The notes beneath the pieces are model-generated. The model was given only the letters and a program-made list of their open reading frames with translations, had not been told where the DNA came from and searched no databases. From the NCBI GenBank assembly GCA_041675285.1, contig JBAYTZ010000005.1, positions 223,888 to 287,887 of the forward strand: a stretch of 64,000 bases of DNA. Reading direction: 5' to 3'. Shown piece by piece: positions 16,537-24,941 of this stretch (positions are counted from its first letter, which is position 1; every line of letters starts with the position of its first letter). Made by a program: the position numbers and the translations under genes. The DNA is from Candidatus Delongbacteria bacterium. Its GTDB lineage: Bacteria; CAIWAD01.

Positions 16537-16560
16537 CGAAGGCTCGAAGTCTCGAAGACG
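16537..16560 (+). repeat. 8-bp-periodic triplet repeat, CGAAG type
   Basis: Three consecutive octamers, CGAAGGCT, CGAAGTCT and CGAAGACG, share the core CGAAG with an exact 8-base period. They lie 57 bases after the first octamer triplet and before the hairpin cluster. Confidence 0.7.
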
Positions 16561-16585
16561 GATGGTGTCACGTGAGGTGAAGGCC

Positions 16586-16754
16586 TTCAGGCCTGAACCA
16601 GAAAATGGGTGAAGTCCGAAGGACGAACCAACTACGTGGTGTCAGGAAGGGACCGCTGCCGCCAGCGGAAGGCCACCGCGAGGTGGCCTGACTCTGGCGG
16701 TTGAGAAAAAGCGCCTCTTTGGCTCCACCTTTCTGGCGCAAGCAGAAAGGTGGA
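16586..16754 (+). repeat. cluster of short perfect inverted repeats
   Basis: Successive hairpins are visible: the palindrome TTCAGGCCTGAA (16586-16597); CCGCTG/CAGCGG with a 4-base loop (16653-16668); GGCCACC/GGTGGCC with loop GCGA (16671-16688); and a 12-bp perfect stem TCCACCTTTCTG/CAGAAAGGTGGA with a 7-base loop (16724-16754). Such density is not found elsewhere in the window. It may be a mobile palindromic element or a structured RNA; neither is identified. Confidence 0.6.
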
Positions 16755-16799
16755 AAACAAGGGCTCCCGGGAGACATCGTAGAGAGGCCGAAGATCCAG

Positions 16800-18221
16800 A
16801 TGGACAACGAATTCCACGAGAGCATCTCAACCGAGAGCGCAGATCCTGGCAAGGTGGCGGGCCCGGCGCCACGGATTGCCGCGGCTACGCTAGGCTGCAA
16901 GCTGAACCACTACGAGACCGAAGCCGTGGTGGGCCAGTTCCAGCGCCTGGGCTGGACGCGCGTGGCGCCCGCCGACGAGGCCGACCTGCTGCTGGTGGAC
17001 ACCTGCACCGTGACCGACCGGGCCGACTCCAAGGCCCGCGCGCTGATCCGCCGGATGATCCACCGCAACCCGGAGGCCGTGGTGGTGGTGATGGGCTGCT
17101 ACAGCCAGGCCGCGGCGGCCGAGGTGGCGCGCATCCCGGGCGTGGACTACGTGGTGGGCACGCGGGAGAAGCGCGACCTGCCCGCGCTGGTGAACGGGCT
17201 GGAGAAACAACCCGAGCCGCTGATCCGCGTGGCGCGCCCCGGCGGCGCCCAGGATCGCGAGCTGCTCACCTTGAGCGGCTTCGAGCATCAGACCCGCGCC
17301 TGGCTGAAGATTCAGGACGGCTGCGACGTGTTCTGCAGCTTCTGCATCATTCCCTTCACCCGCGGGCGCAGTCGCAGCATGCGGCCGGAGGACGTGCTGG
17401 AACAGGCCCGCCGGCTGCTGGAGGCAGGGTTCCGCGAGCTCGTGCTCACCGGCGTGCACATCGGCGATTTCGGCCGGGACCTGCTACCGGCGCGCAGCCT
17501 GACCTGGCTCTGCCAGAACCTGCTGGAGCTGCCCGGCCTGCTGCGCCTGCGGCTGTCCTCCATCGAGCCCTGGGACGTGGACGACGAGCTGCTGCGCGCC
17601 ATGGCCGCGGATCCGCGCTTCTGCCCCCATCTGCACACGGCCCTCCAGTCCGGCTCGGACGCCGTGCTCAAGGCCATGCAGCGGCGCATCGACCGGCGGG
17701 GCCTGGAGGAGCTGTTCGAGCGCATCCAGCGCCACCTGCCGGGCGCCGGCCTGGGCACGGACCTGATCACCGGCTTTCCCGGCGAGACGGAGGCGGACTT
17801 CGCCCAGACCCACGAGCTGGTGGCACGTCTGCCGCTGAGCTACCTGCACGTCTTTCCCTACAGCGTGCGCGCCGGCACCCGGGCCGCCGGACTGCCCGAC
17901 CCCGTGCCCCGGGAGCTGCGCAAGGAGCGCAGCCGCCGGCTGCTGGACCTGGGCCAACGCCTGCAGGCGGCGGCCCACGCCCGGGCGCTGGGGCGGGTGG
18001 CGGAAGTGCTGCCCGAGCAGCGCGAACAGGACGGCGCGCTGTTCGGCTACACGGCCGACTACCTGCGGGTGGAGATTCCGCTGCCGGTGGCGGACGGCGC
18101 TGAAAGCGGGGCGGGCGACTGGGTCAACCGCCTGCTGCCGGTGGAATTGCTCGAAGATCGCGGCGAATGGCTGCGCGGCCGGGCGCTAGCGTCGCCGTCG
18201 GATCTGGCTTCGCTGGCGTGA
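16800..18221 (+). CDS. mtaB: tRNA t6A37 methylthiotransferase MtaB
   Basis: 473 residues from the ATG at 16800. An upstream in-frame start at 16701 would translate through hairpins and is rejected. The methylthiotransferase domain has its three cluster cysteines C33 (ATLGCKLNHYETE), C69 (DTCTVTDRA) and C100 (MGCYSQ). The radical-SAM motif is C175-D-V-F-C179-S-F-C182. TLGCKLNxYETEA and the short IIPFTRGRSRS segment distinguish MtaB from MiaB and RimO. It converts t6A37 to ms2t6A37 in ANN-decoding tRNAs, using two 4Fe-4S clusters and SAM. The C-terminal part replaces the TRAM domain with a short region. No strong Shine-Dalgarno is seen, so the start is moderately certain. Confidence 0.92.
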   Translation: MDNEFHESISTESADPGKVAGPAPRIAAATLGCKLNHYETEAVVGQFQRLGWTRVAPADEADLLLVDTCTVTDRADSKARALIRRMIHRNPEAVVVVMGCYSQAAAAEVARIPGVDYVVGTREKRDLPALVNGLEKQPEPLIRVARPGGAQDRELLTLSGFEHQTRAWLKIQDGCDVFCSFCIIPFTRGRSRSMRPEDVLEQARRLLEAGFRELVLTGVHIGDFGRDLLPARSLTWLCQNLLELPGLLRLRLSSIEPWDVDDELLRAMAADPRFCPHLHTALQSGSDAVLKAMQRRIDRRGLEELFERIQRHLPGAGLGTDLITGFPGETEADFAQTHELVARLPLSYLHVFPYSVRAGTRAAGLPDPVPRELRKERSRRLLDLGQRLQAAAHARALGRVAEVLPEQREQDGALFGYTADYLRVEIPLPVADGAESGAGDWVNRLLPVELLEDRGEWLRGRALASPSDLASLA

Positions 18222-18229
18222 GTTTTGCA

Positions 18230-18235
18230 TATAAC
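18230..18235 (+). promoter_or_regulatory. candidate -10 box upstream of the M36 protease
   Basis: TATAAC lies in an AT-richer patch just after the mtaB stop and about 120 bases before the protease ATG. The candidate -35 (TTCGCT, 18209-18214) is poorly placed at 15 bases. This is a weak call. Confidence 0.3.
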
Positions 18236-18354
18236 TGACGGATGGTTCGATTCTGGCGGCCCGGTGCGTCCGTGTTCGCCGGATCCCGCCCATCGGGGCG
18301 CGATTCCGACCTGAAACACACGTCAATTGACACTTCGTAACGGAAGGCAGACCC

Positions 18355-21300
18355 ATGCGGCTTGGCCACTCCCTTGCACTTCTTGGCCTCAGCCTGAGCG
18401 CGCTGACGGCCCGGGCCCAACTGGCCCAGGTGGATCTGCCCCAGGCCCAGGCCCGCCTGCTGGAACAGGATCGCCTGGCGGCCGGCCCGGCCTGGACGGA
18501 TTTCGCCGCGCAGAGCGGCTGGCGCGTGGCGGACTGGGACCGCTTCCACGCTTATCCCCATCGCGTCCTGGGTCCCGGCCTGGAGTTGCCGGGCGGCCCC
18601 ATCGCGGACGGCGCGGATCTGGACCGCCGGCTGCGCGCCTTCCTGGAGGCCCATCCGGGCCTGCTGCACGGCGGGCGCGACGCCCAGCTGAAGGACCTGC
18701 AGGCCCGGCACGTGGAGCGTCACGGCCAGGTCTGGTACGCCAACTACCAGCAGACCTGGAAGGGCCAGCGCGTGGAGGAGGCCGAACTGGTGTTCCGCGT
18801 CTCGCCCGCCGGACGCCTGCTGCTGGCCGGCAGCGACCTGCACGGGCAGATCGAGGTCCGCGAGCCGCGGCTGAGCCGCGAGCAGGCGCTGGCCGCCGCG
18901 CGTGGCCTCTCCCGCACGCCCGCCGTGCGCGCGGTGGAGGCGGCGGACTGGGTGGTCCTGCCCCGGCTGGGCGCCAAAGGCTACGAGTACCGCAGCGCCT
19001 GGCCGGTGCGCGTGGTCCTGGACGATCCCGAGCAGATCTGGCGGGTCTTTCTGGACGGCGCGAACGGCGACGTGCTCTGGAGCTGGAACGAGGTGCGCCA
19101 CCTCCAGGTGGAGGGCCAGTTGCAGGGCCTGCTGGAAGAGCAGCAGCCCAGTGACCCGGACAGCCCCCACGCCCTGCCCCACCTGCGCTTCTCCTTCGAC
19201 GGCCAGGAAGTCTTCGCTGACTCCGAGGGCTACTTCAGCCTGGAGACCAGCGCCACGCCGCCCTGGAACGTCACGGGCGCGCTGGACGGACGCTTTGCCG
19301 ACGTGCAGCGCCAGGACGGGGCGGACGGCTTCTTCAGCCTGCTGATGGACGCCAGCGGCCAGGTCCTCACCGTGGGGCTGGAGGACGCCCAGGTGGTGGA
19401 GCTGGACGCCTATCACCACACCACGCGCGTCCACGACTTCATCACCGACATGGATCCCAGCTTCACGGGGCTGGACGAACCCCTGACCGTGCGCGTGAAC
19501 ATCGCCGAGACCTGCAACGCCTACTGGGACGGCAGCAGCATCAACTTCTTCCAGGAAGGCGGCGGCTGCCCCAACACGGGCCGGGTGGCGGGCGTGGTCT
19601 ACCACGAATACGGCCACGGGATCAACGATCGCCAGTACCGCCAGGCCGGGGCGCCCTGGGGCATGACCAACGGCGCCATGCACGAAGGCCTCGCGGACGT
19701 GACCTCGATCTATCTCCAGGACGAGCACTACGTGGCGCCGGGCTGGAACATCCGCGAACTGGACAACGACCAGCGCTATCCCGAGGACATCCAGGGCGAG
19801 GTGCATTACGACGGCGAGATCATCGGCGGCGCCATGTACGACCTGCGCCAGGCCCTGGGCCTGGAGGCCGTCCGCCCGCTGCACCACTTCGCCCGCTGGG
19901 GCACGCCCGACGACGCCGACCTGGGCCGGGCCGGCTTCGAGTACTTCCTGGAGCTGCTGGTGGTGGACGACGACGACGAGGATCTGAGCAACCTGACCCC
20001 GCACTACCCGGAGATCAACGCCGCCTTCAACCTGCACGGCATCGGCAGCGTCCTGGCCTGGATGAGCACGGACTTCAGCCTGGGCGATCCGCCCCAGACC
20101 TGGGCGCCTTCCGAGACCCTGCCCCTGACGGCCACGCTCAGCGCGCCGGCCTTCGTCACCCCGGACGCCGTGGAGCTGCTCTACTGGGTCGGGGAGGAGA
20201 CACCCCAGAGCCTTCTGCTGGAGCTGCAGGCTGACGGGACCTGGACGGGCGCGCTGCCTGGCCAGCCCTGGAACACGGTGCTCCAGTACTACGCCCGGGT
20301 GCAGAACTCCGCCGGGGTGGAGATCACCAGCCCGGTGGGCGCGCCGGAGCAGGTCTTCCGCACGCGCTTCGTCTGGAACGCGGGCTTGACGGAGAGTTTC
20401 GAGTTCGCCCCCGGCGGGGAGACCCTGAACGAGGTCTGGCAGTGGGGCGAGCCCCAGGACGGACCCGGCGCGGCCTTCGACGGCGCGCTCTGCTGGGGCA
20501 CCAACCTGACGGGCAACTATCCCGACATGAACCTCTCGCGCTTGGTGCTGGCCGAGCAGCAGGTGGACGACGAGGACCAGGTCATCGTGCGCTTCCGGCA
20601 CTGGCTGAGCGTGGAGGAGGGCTGGGACGGCGTCAATGTGGAATATGCCTTGAACGGCAGCGCGACCTACAATCTGCTGACCCCGCTCAGCGGCTACGAC
20701 TTTAACACGCCGGACAACAACGTCCTGCCCTTCACGCCGGCCCTGACCGGCGCCAGCGCGGGCTGGGAGAGTCTGGTCTTCGACCTGACCGAGCTGACGG
20801 CCCCGGGCGACCGGGTGCGGCTGCGGCTCAACCTGTTCAGTGACACCTCGGTGACCGAGGCGGGCTGGTACGTGGACCTGCTGGAGTACCTGGGCTTCGC
20901 CGCCCCGTCCCAGATCGAGCACGAGGCGCTGGGGGACAGCGAGGACGGCGCCCAGACTGGCTTCCCGGTGGAGGCCCGCGTCAACACGCCCGCCGCGCTC
21001 AGTCGCTTCGACCTGCTTTATCGCGTGGACGGCGGCGCACTCCAGACCCTGCCCATGCAGGCGGGCGACGACGGACACGTGGCCGTGATCCCCGGTCCCT
21101 TCTGGGAGCAGACCATCGAATACCGGCTGGAGGCCCAGGGCGAGGGCGGCTTCGTGGCCTATCTGCCCGCCAATCCGGCGGAATGGTTTCAGTTCCGCGT
21201 GGGCGCGGACCAGACTCCGCCGGCCGTGAGCTTCCTGCAGGCGCCCACCGACGCCGCGGGCTGGACGGCGCTCTGGACCGTGGACGTGGCGGCGGAGGAC

Positions 21301-22281
21301 AACCTGGACCTGCCGCTGGCGCGGGTCTGGCTGGAGTGGCGTGCGCCCGGCGGCCAGTGGGCCGAGCTGGCGGACCTGCAAGAGGAGGGCCCGGGGCGCT
21401 TCAGCGGCCACGTGGACTTCAGTCCTGGCCAACAACTGCCGGTGGTGGAACTGCGCGCCCTGGCGCGGGACGCCTCCACCCAGCAGTGGGAAGCCGCCAC
21501 CGCCGAGCTGGCGCTCAGCCTGGGCTCCGAGCAGAGCATCGCGACCTTTGAGCAGCCCCTGCTGCCGGACTGGAGCATGGAAGGGGTCTTCACGGCCCAG
21601 ACCACGCGCGTGCACAGCGGCGACTACGCCCTGGGCAGCGGCGAGGACGGCTTCTACGAACCGGGCAGCACGGGCCGGGCCACCTGGACGGGCAGCCTGG
21701 ACCTGCGGCAGGTGACGGATCCCGCCCTGGTGCTGTGGGAGACCTGGTTCCTGGAGAACGGCGACGACGAGGCCTGGATCGAGGTCTCCCCGGACGGCGG
21801 CGAGGAGTGGAGCCTGCTGGCCACGCGCACCAACGGCCGCGGCTGGCTGGAGACCCGCCTCTCCCTGGCGCCCTGGGTGGGTGTGGCGGACCTGAAGCTG
21901 CGCATCGGTTTCCAGGCCGACGGCGACAGCGACGGCCTGCACATCGGCTACTTCGCCGACGACATCCGGCTGGTGAACCAGTCGGGCGTCGCCGTGGCCG
22001 AGCCGGCCCCGCTGACCCGCAGCTTCCAGTTGGGCGAGCCCTGGCCCAATCCCTTCAATCCGGTCAGCCACGTGGAAGTGCACAACCCAAACGGGCTGCC
22101 CCTGACCCTGACCCTGCACAACCTGCTGGGCCAGGAAGTGGCGCGCCTGCACGACGGACCGTTGCCCGCGGGCACGCGGCAATTCCGCGTGGACGGCGCC
22201 GGGCTGGCCAGCGGCCTCTACCTGCTGACCGCCCGGCAGGGGGACCAACAGGACGTGCGGCGCCTGCTGCTGGTGCGCTGA
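18355..22281 (+). CDS. secreted M36 fungalysin-like metalloprotease with type IX-type sorting tail
   Basis: 1308 residues with a signal peptide (MRLGHSLALLGLSLSALTARA). Residues about 100-245 resemble an FTP/PepSY inhibitory propeptide (YANYQQTWKGQRVEEAELVF). The catalytic domain has H417-E-Y-G-H421 and the downstream glutamate motif MHEGLADV (E444), which fits zinc ligation in M36 peptidases. Beta-sandwich modules follow, including immune-inhibitor-A-like segments. The last ~85 residues have the type IX sorting signature (LGEPWPNPFNPVSHVEV, LHNLLGQEVARL, GLASGLYLL). The protein is thus exported, probably processed, and degrades extracellular protein. It stands alone with its own upstream gap. 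The mature substrate is unknown. Confidence 0.9.
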   Translation: MRLGHSLALLGLSLSALTARAQLAQVDLPQAQARLLEQDRLAAGPAWTDFAAQSGWRVADWDRFHAYPHRVLGPGLELPGGPIADGADLDRRLRAFLEAHPGLLHGGRDAQLKDLQARHVERHGQVWYANYQQTWKGQRVEEAELVFRVSPAGRLLLAGSDLHGQIEVREPRLSREQALAAARGLSRTPAVRAVEAADWVVLPRLGAKGYEYRSAWPVRVVLDDPEQIWRVFLDGANGDVLWSWNEVRHLQVEGQLQGLLEEQQPSDPDSPHALPHLRFSFDGQEVFADSEGYFSLETSATPPWNVTGALDGRFADVQRQDGADGFFSLLMDASGQVLTVGLEDAQVVELDAYHHTTRVHDFITDMDPSFTGLDEPLTVRVNIAETCNAYWDGSSINFFQEGGGCPNTGRVAGVVYHEYGHGINDRQYRQAGAPWGMTNGAMHEGLADVTSIYLQDEHYVAPGWNIRELDNDQRYPEDIQGEVHYDGEIIGGAMYDLRQALGLEAVRPLHHFARWGTPDDADLGRAGFEYFLELLVVDDDDEDLSNLTPHYPEINAAFNLHGIGSVLAWMSTDFSLGDPPQTWAPSETLPLTATLSAPAFVTPDAVELLYWVGEETPQSLLLELQADGTWTGALPGQPWNTVLQYYARVQNSAGVEITSPVGAPEQVFRTRFVWNAGLTESFEFAPGGETLNEVWQWGEPQDGPGAAFDGALCWGTNLTGNYPDMNLSRLVLAEQQVDDEDQVIVRFRHWLSVEEGWDGVNVEYALNGSATYNLLTPLSGYDFNTPDNNVLPFTPALTGASAGWESLVFDLTELTAPGDRVRLRLNLFSDTSVTEAGWYVDLLEYLGFAAPSQIEHEALGDSEDGAQTGFPVEARVNTPAALSRFDLLYRVDGGALQTLPMQAGDDGHVAVIPGPFWEQTIEYRLEAQGEGGFVAYLPANPAEWFQFRVGADQTPPAVSFLQAPTDAAGWTALWTVDVAAEDNLDLPLARVWLEWRAPGGQWAELADLQEEGPGRFSGHVDFSPGQQLPVVELRALARDASTQQWEAATAELALSLGSEQSIATFEQPLLPDWSMEGVFTAQTTRVHSGDYALGSGEDGFYEPGSTGRATWTGSLDLRQVTDPALVLWETWFLENGDDEAWIEVSPDGGEEWSLLATRTNGRGWLETRLSLAPWVGVADLKLRIGFQADGDSDGLHIGYFADDIRLVNQSGVAVAEPAPLTRSFQLGEPWPNPFNPVSHVEVHNPNGLPLTLTLHNLLGQEVARLHDGPLPAGTRQFRVDGAGLASGLYLLTARQGDQQDVRRLLLVR

Positions 22282-22283
22282 GC

Positions 22284-22628
22284 ATGGAACGCCTGGCCGT
22301 GCTGGAACGCATGAGCGCCATTTTGGCCGCCATTCCGCCCGGCCGGGTGTTGTCGTACGGCCAGCTGGCCGAATTGGCGGGCGCGCCCGGCCAGGCCCGG
22401 CTGGCGGCCTGGCTCTGCCGGCACCTGCCGGACCCGGCGATGCCCTGGCACCGCGTGCTCTCCGCCGACGGCCGCTCGCGAATTCCCGAGGGTCCGGCCC
22501 GGCGCGAGCAGTTCGAGCGGCTCTGGCTGGAGGACGTGCCGTTCCGGGCGGGCGAGCAGGTGGACATGGCGCTGGCCTGCTGGCGGCCCGACGAGCAGCA
22601 CGAGGATCCCCTGCTCGCCGGAACTTGA
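22284..22628 (+). CDS. alkyltransferase-like protein (MGMT fold, Cys replaced by Trp)
   Basis: 114 residues, starting 2 bases after the protease stop. The MGMT C-terminal DNA-binding fold is clear: IPPGRVLSYGQLAELAG and the active-site region PWHRVLSADGRSR. In O6-alkylguanine-DNA methyltransferases this reads PCHRV, so the nucleophilic cysteine is replaced by tryptophan. That substitution defines alkyltransferase-like proteins, which bind O6-alkylguanine and hand lesions to nucleotide-excision repair instead of reversing them. The length matches that family and lacks the Ada N-terminal domain. The C-terminal ~25 residues are an extension of no known role. Confidence 0.88.
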   Translation: MERLAVLERMSAILAAIPPGRVLSYGQLAELAGAPGQARLAAWLCRHLPDPAMPWHRVLSADGRSRIPEGPARREQFERLWLEDVPFRAGEQVDMALACWRPDEQHEDPLLAGT

Positions 22629-22819
22629 ACAAGGGCGCCGGATTTCAGGCAATGGAAATCCGGGCGATTTTCTGATTGGATTGCTGGACAAGGCCTTGGG
22701 CCTGCTTTGACATTGGCACGATTGCTGCTGAGCAAGCCTTCGGCACTTGTCGTGACCCTGTTCATCGGTTCCTGAATGTGGGGATACAAGCGGGAACGGA
22801 TGAAGGACAGGTGCCGACT

Positions 22820-22926
22820 GGATCTGCCCCGCTACGGCAGAGCCCTTTCGGTTTGCCCTAAGGGCGTGGAAGCACGCCCGCCCAGGAGAAGGCGCCCGCC
22901 CGATTCGTCGGGCGGGCACTTTTTTT
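22820..22926 (+). promoter_or_regulatory. candidate attenuator or small RNA upstream of tgt
   Basis: Three consecutive hairpins: TCTGCC/GGCAGA (22823-22841), GGGCGTG/CACGCCC with loop GAAG (22862-22879), and the terminator 22894-22917. GCCCGCCC occurs twice (22876-22883 and 22894-22901), so the 3' arm of the terminator could pair with either copy. That would make the terminator and an alternative fold mutually exclusive. No known riboswitch consensus is recognised; in particular it does not look like preQ1. It could equally be the end of a free small RNA. Confidence 0.4.
22894..22926 (+). terminator. intrinsic terminator with UUCG tetraloop, upstream of tgt
   Basis: GCCCGCCCGA and TCGGGCGGGC form a perfect 10-bp stem around TTCG. 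After AC there is a run of seven T residues. It ends 40 bases before the tgt ATG and about 265 bases after the alkyltransferase-like gene. Confidence 0.95.
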
Positions 22927-22965
22927 ATCCGTCCGTGCCCCATCCCAACCCCAATCCGGAGCCTC

Positions 22966-24132
22966 ATGGAACTGGCCCGCATCTTTGAGCTGGAAGCCCG
23001 GGACGGCCGCGCCCGGGCCGGCCGCCTGATCCTGCCCCACGGCGAGGTGCCCACCCCCGTCTTCATGCCCGTGGGCACCCGGGCCAGCGTGAAGACCCTG
23101 GACTGCCGCGACCTGCGGGAGCTGGAGATCAGCATGCTGCTGGGCAACAGCTACCACCTCTACCTGCGGCCGGGCATCGAGCTGCTGACCCGGGCCGGCG
23201 GCCTGCACGCCTTCATGCGCTGGCCGGGCCCGATCCTGACGGATTCCGGGGGCTTCCAGGTTTTCAGCCTGGGGGATTTGCGCAAGCTGCGCGAGGAGGG
23301 CGCGGATTTCCGCAGCCACCTGGACGGCAGCCGGCACCTGTTCACGCCGGAGTCGGTGGTGGAGATCCAGCGCGGGCTGGGCTCGGACGTGATGATGCAA
23401 CTGGACGAGTGCCCGCCCGGCACCTGCAGCGAGGAATACGCGGCGGCCAGCCTGGAGCGCAGCGCGCGCTGGGCGGTCCGGGCCCGCCGGGCCTGGGAGG
23501 AGAGCCGGCCCCTGCACGGCCATCCCCAGGCCCTGTTTCCCATCGTCCAGGGCGGCGTGTACGACGGCCAGCGCCGGCGCTCCATGGACCTGCTGCTGCA
23601 GCAGGACTGGCCGGGCGTGGCCATCGGCGGTCTGAGCGTGGGGGAGGGCAAGCCGGACATGCGGCGGATCACCGAGCTCTGCGGCCGCGAGCTGCCGGCC
23701 GGGCTGCCGCGCTACCTGATGGGCGTGGGCACGCCGGAGGACATCCTGGAGAGCGTGGCCCTGGGGATCGACATGTTCGACTGCGTGCTGCCCACGCGCA
23801 ACGCGCGCAAGGGCACCCTGTTCACCAGCCTGGGCCGCTATTCCGCGCGCTCGGCGCGGCACAGCGAGTCCTTCGACCAGCCCGTCGATCCGGCCTGCGA
23901 CTGTTTCACCTGCCGGCACTACGACCGCGCCCACCTGCGGCACCTCTTCCACGTGGAGGAGTTCAGCGCCATGCGCTTGGGCACCCTGCACAACCTGCGC
24001 TACTTTCTGCGACTGATGCAGGGGGCGCGGCAGGCCATCCAGGCGGGACGCTACGCGGCCTACGTGGAGCAGACGCTGGCGCCGTACCGCCGGCCCGCTG
24101 CGGACGGGACAGAGCGGGCGGCCACGTCCTGA
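22966..24132 (+). CDS. tgt: queuine tRNA-ribosyltransferase
   Basis: 388 residues. The enzyme swaps guanine-34 of GUN-anticodon tRNAs for preQ1 on the way to queuosine. The base-recognition motif D93-S-G-G-F-Q has the expected catalytic aspartate. The covalent-intermediate aspartate is D272 in FDCVLPTRNARKG. The zinc site C311-x-C313-x2-C316-x25-H342 is complete. Length and motifs are normal for the bacterial homodimeric enzyme. The start has no strong Shine-Dalgarno. The preceding terminator suggests regulated or separate transcription. The etfB gene follows 52 bases later. Confidence 0.97.
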   Translation: MELARIFELEARDGRARAGRLILPHGEVPTPVFMPVGTRASVKTLDCRDLRELEISMLLGNSYHLYLRPGIELLTRAGGLHAFMRWPGPILTDSGGFQVFSLGDLRKLREEGADFRSHLDGSRHLFTPESVVEIQRGLGSDVMMQLDECPPGTCSEEYAAASLERSARWAVRARRAWEESRPLHGHPQALFPIVQGGVYDGQRRRSMDLLLQQDWPGVAIGGLSVGEGKPDMRRITELCGRELPAGLPRYLMGVGTPEDILESVALGIDMFDCVLPTRNARKGTLFTSLGRYSARSARHSESFDQPVDPACDCFTCRHYDRAHLRHLFHVEEFSAMRLGTLHNLRYFLRLMQGARQAIQAGRYAAYVEQTLAPYRRPAADGTERAATS

Positions 24133-24184
24133 GCTTGATACATTGCATCCACAACGACGGAAACCGGAAAGGCAGGGAGGCTGC

Positions 24185-24931
24185 ATGCGCATTGTTGTGT
24201 GCCTGAAACGGGTGCCGGACACGGAGAGCGTGATCCGCCTGACCCCGGACGGGACGACCATCGAACGCGGGGATCTGAACTACATCATCAACCCCTACGA
24301 CGAATATGCCCTGGAGGCTGCCCTGCAGCTGAAAGAGGCGGAGGGCGGCGAGGTCGTGCTGCTCTGCGCCGGCGAGGCGGAGGCGGACAGCACCCTGCGC
24401 AAGGGCCTGGCGATGGGGGCCGACGAGGCCGTCCTGCTGCAGGTGCCGCAGGATCTGCGCGACCCCTGGAGCACGGCCCGCCTGCTGGCGGACTGGCTGC
24501 GCGCCCACCCGGCGGATCTGATCCTGGCGGGCAAGCAGGGCGTGGACTACGACCACGGCGCGGTGCCCGGCATGCTGGCTGAGCTGCTCGGGCTGCCCTC
24601 AGCCACGGCCATCTGCGCGCTGGAACGTGTGGCGGACGGCGTGCGCGTGGAGCGCGAGGTGGAGGCCGGGCGCGAGCGCATCCGCCTGCCGCTGCCCTGC
24701 GTGCTTAGCGCCGACAAGGGCTTGAACGAGCCGCGCTACGCCAGCCTCAAGGGCATCATGCTGGCCAAGAAGAAGCCCCTCGAGGTGCTGGAGAGCCAGG
24801 CCGCGCCCGAGGCGGAGGCGGGACGCGTGGCCCTGCCCCCGGCCCGGCCGGCGGGACGCGTGATCGGCGAAGGTGCGCAGGCGGCGGGGGAACTCCTGCG
24901 GCTGCTCAAGGAAGAAGCCCGGGTGCTGTAG
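24185..24931 (+). CDS. etfB: electron transfer flavoprotein, beta subunit
   Basis: 248 residues from an ATG with GGGAGG directly upstream (24175-24180); an earlier in-frame ATG at 24143 is less likely. Features are MRIVVCLKRVPDTE, the AMP/dehydrogenase-contact region NPYDEYALEAALQL, and the beta-subunit signature region VEREVEAGRERIRLPLPCVLS, then KGLNEPRYASLKGIMLAKKKP. The beta subunit, with the alpha subunit, carries electrons from acyl-CoA dehydrogenases to a membrane quinone reductase. Here that partner is probably the Fe-S oxidoreductase encoded at 26265-28148. The etfA gene starts 10 bases downstream. Confidence 0.96.
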   Translation: MRIVVCLKRVPDTESVIRLTPDGTTIERGDLNYIINPYDEYALEAALQLKEAEGGEVVLLCAGEAEADSTLRKGLAMGADEAVLLQVPQDLRDPWSTARLLADWLRAHPADLILAGKQGVDYDHGAVPGMLAELLGLPSATAICALERVADGVRVEREVEAGRERIRLPLPCVLSADKGLNEPRYASLKGIMLAKKKPLEVLESQAAPEAEAGRVALPPARPAGRVIGEGAQAAGELLRLLKEEARVL

Positions 24932-24941
24932 GAGAATGAGC

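Larger units (their letters stand above)
16376..16799. other. intergenic region between rpsA and mtaB
   Basis: A 424-base stretch, visibly less GC-rich than the genes. It contains the rpsA terminator, two 8-bp-periodic triplet repeats (16456-16479 and 16537-16560), and a run of hairpins (16586-16754). An open frame continues upstream of mtaB through the last 100 bases, but its translation reads through the hairpins and looks unlike protein. I see no gene here. Confidence 0.7.
22629..22965. other. 337-base gap before tgt with structured, terminator-ended sequence
   Basis: No convincing gene. The distal half holds a series of hairpins ending in a terminator 40 bases before the tgt ATG (described separately). 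An isolated TTGACA lies near 22708 without a matching -10 box at the normal spacing. Short open frames on both strands start from poor codons without ribosome-binding sites. Confidence 0.6.

Noticed and set aside
16701..16799. Upstream start for mtaB
   Set aside because: The extra 33 residues translate through the hairpin cluster and match nothing in MtaB; the ATG at 16800 gives the normal N-terminus.
18124..22632. 1502-codon open frame on the minus strand
   Set aside because: It mirrors the M36 protease gene, has GC-codon-shadow composition (long A/G/Q/R/P-rich runs) and no domain. Such antisense frames are expected at this GC content.
22629..22926. SRP RNA, 6S RNA, tmRNA or RNase P RNA in the gap before tgt
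   Set aside because: The hallmark sequences of each (such as the GGAAGGAAGCAG-type SRP loop or the RNase P core) were sought and not found.
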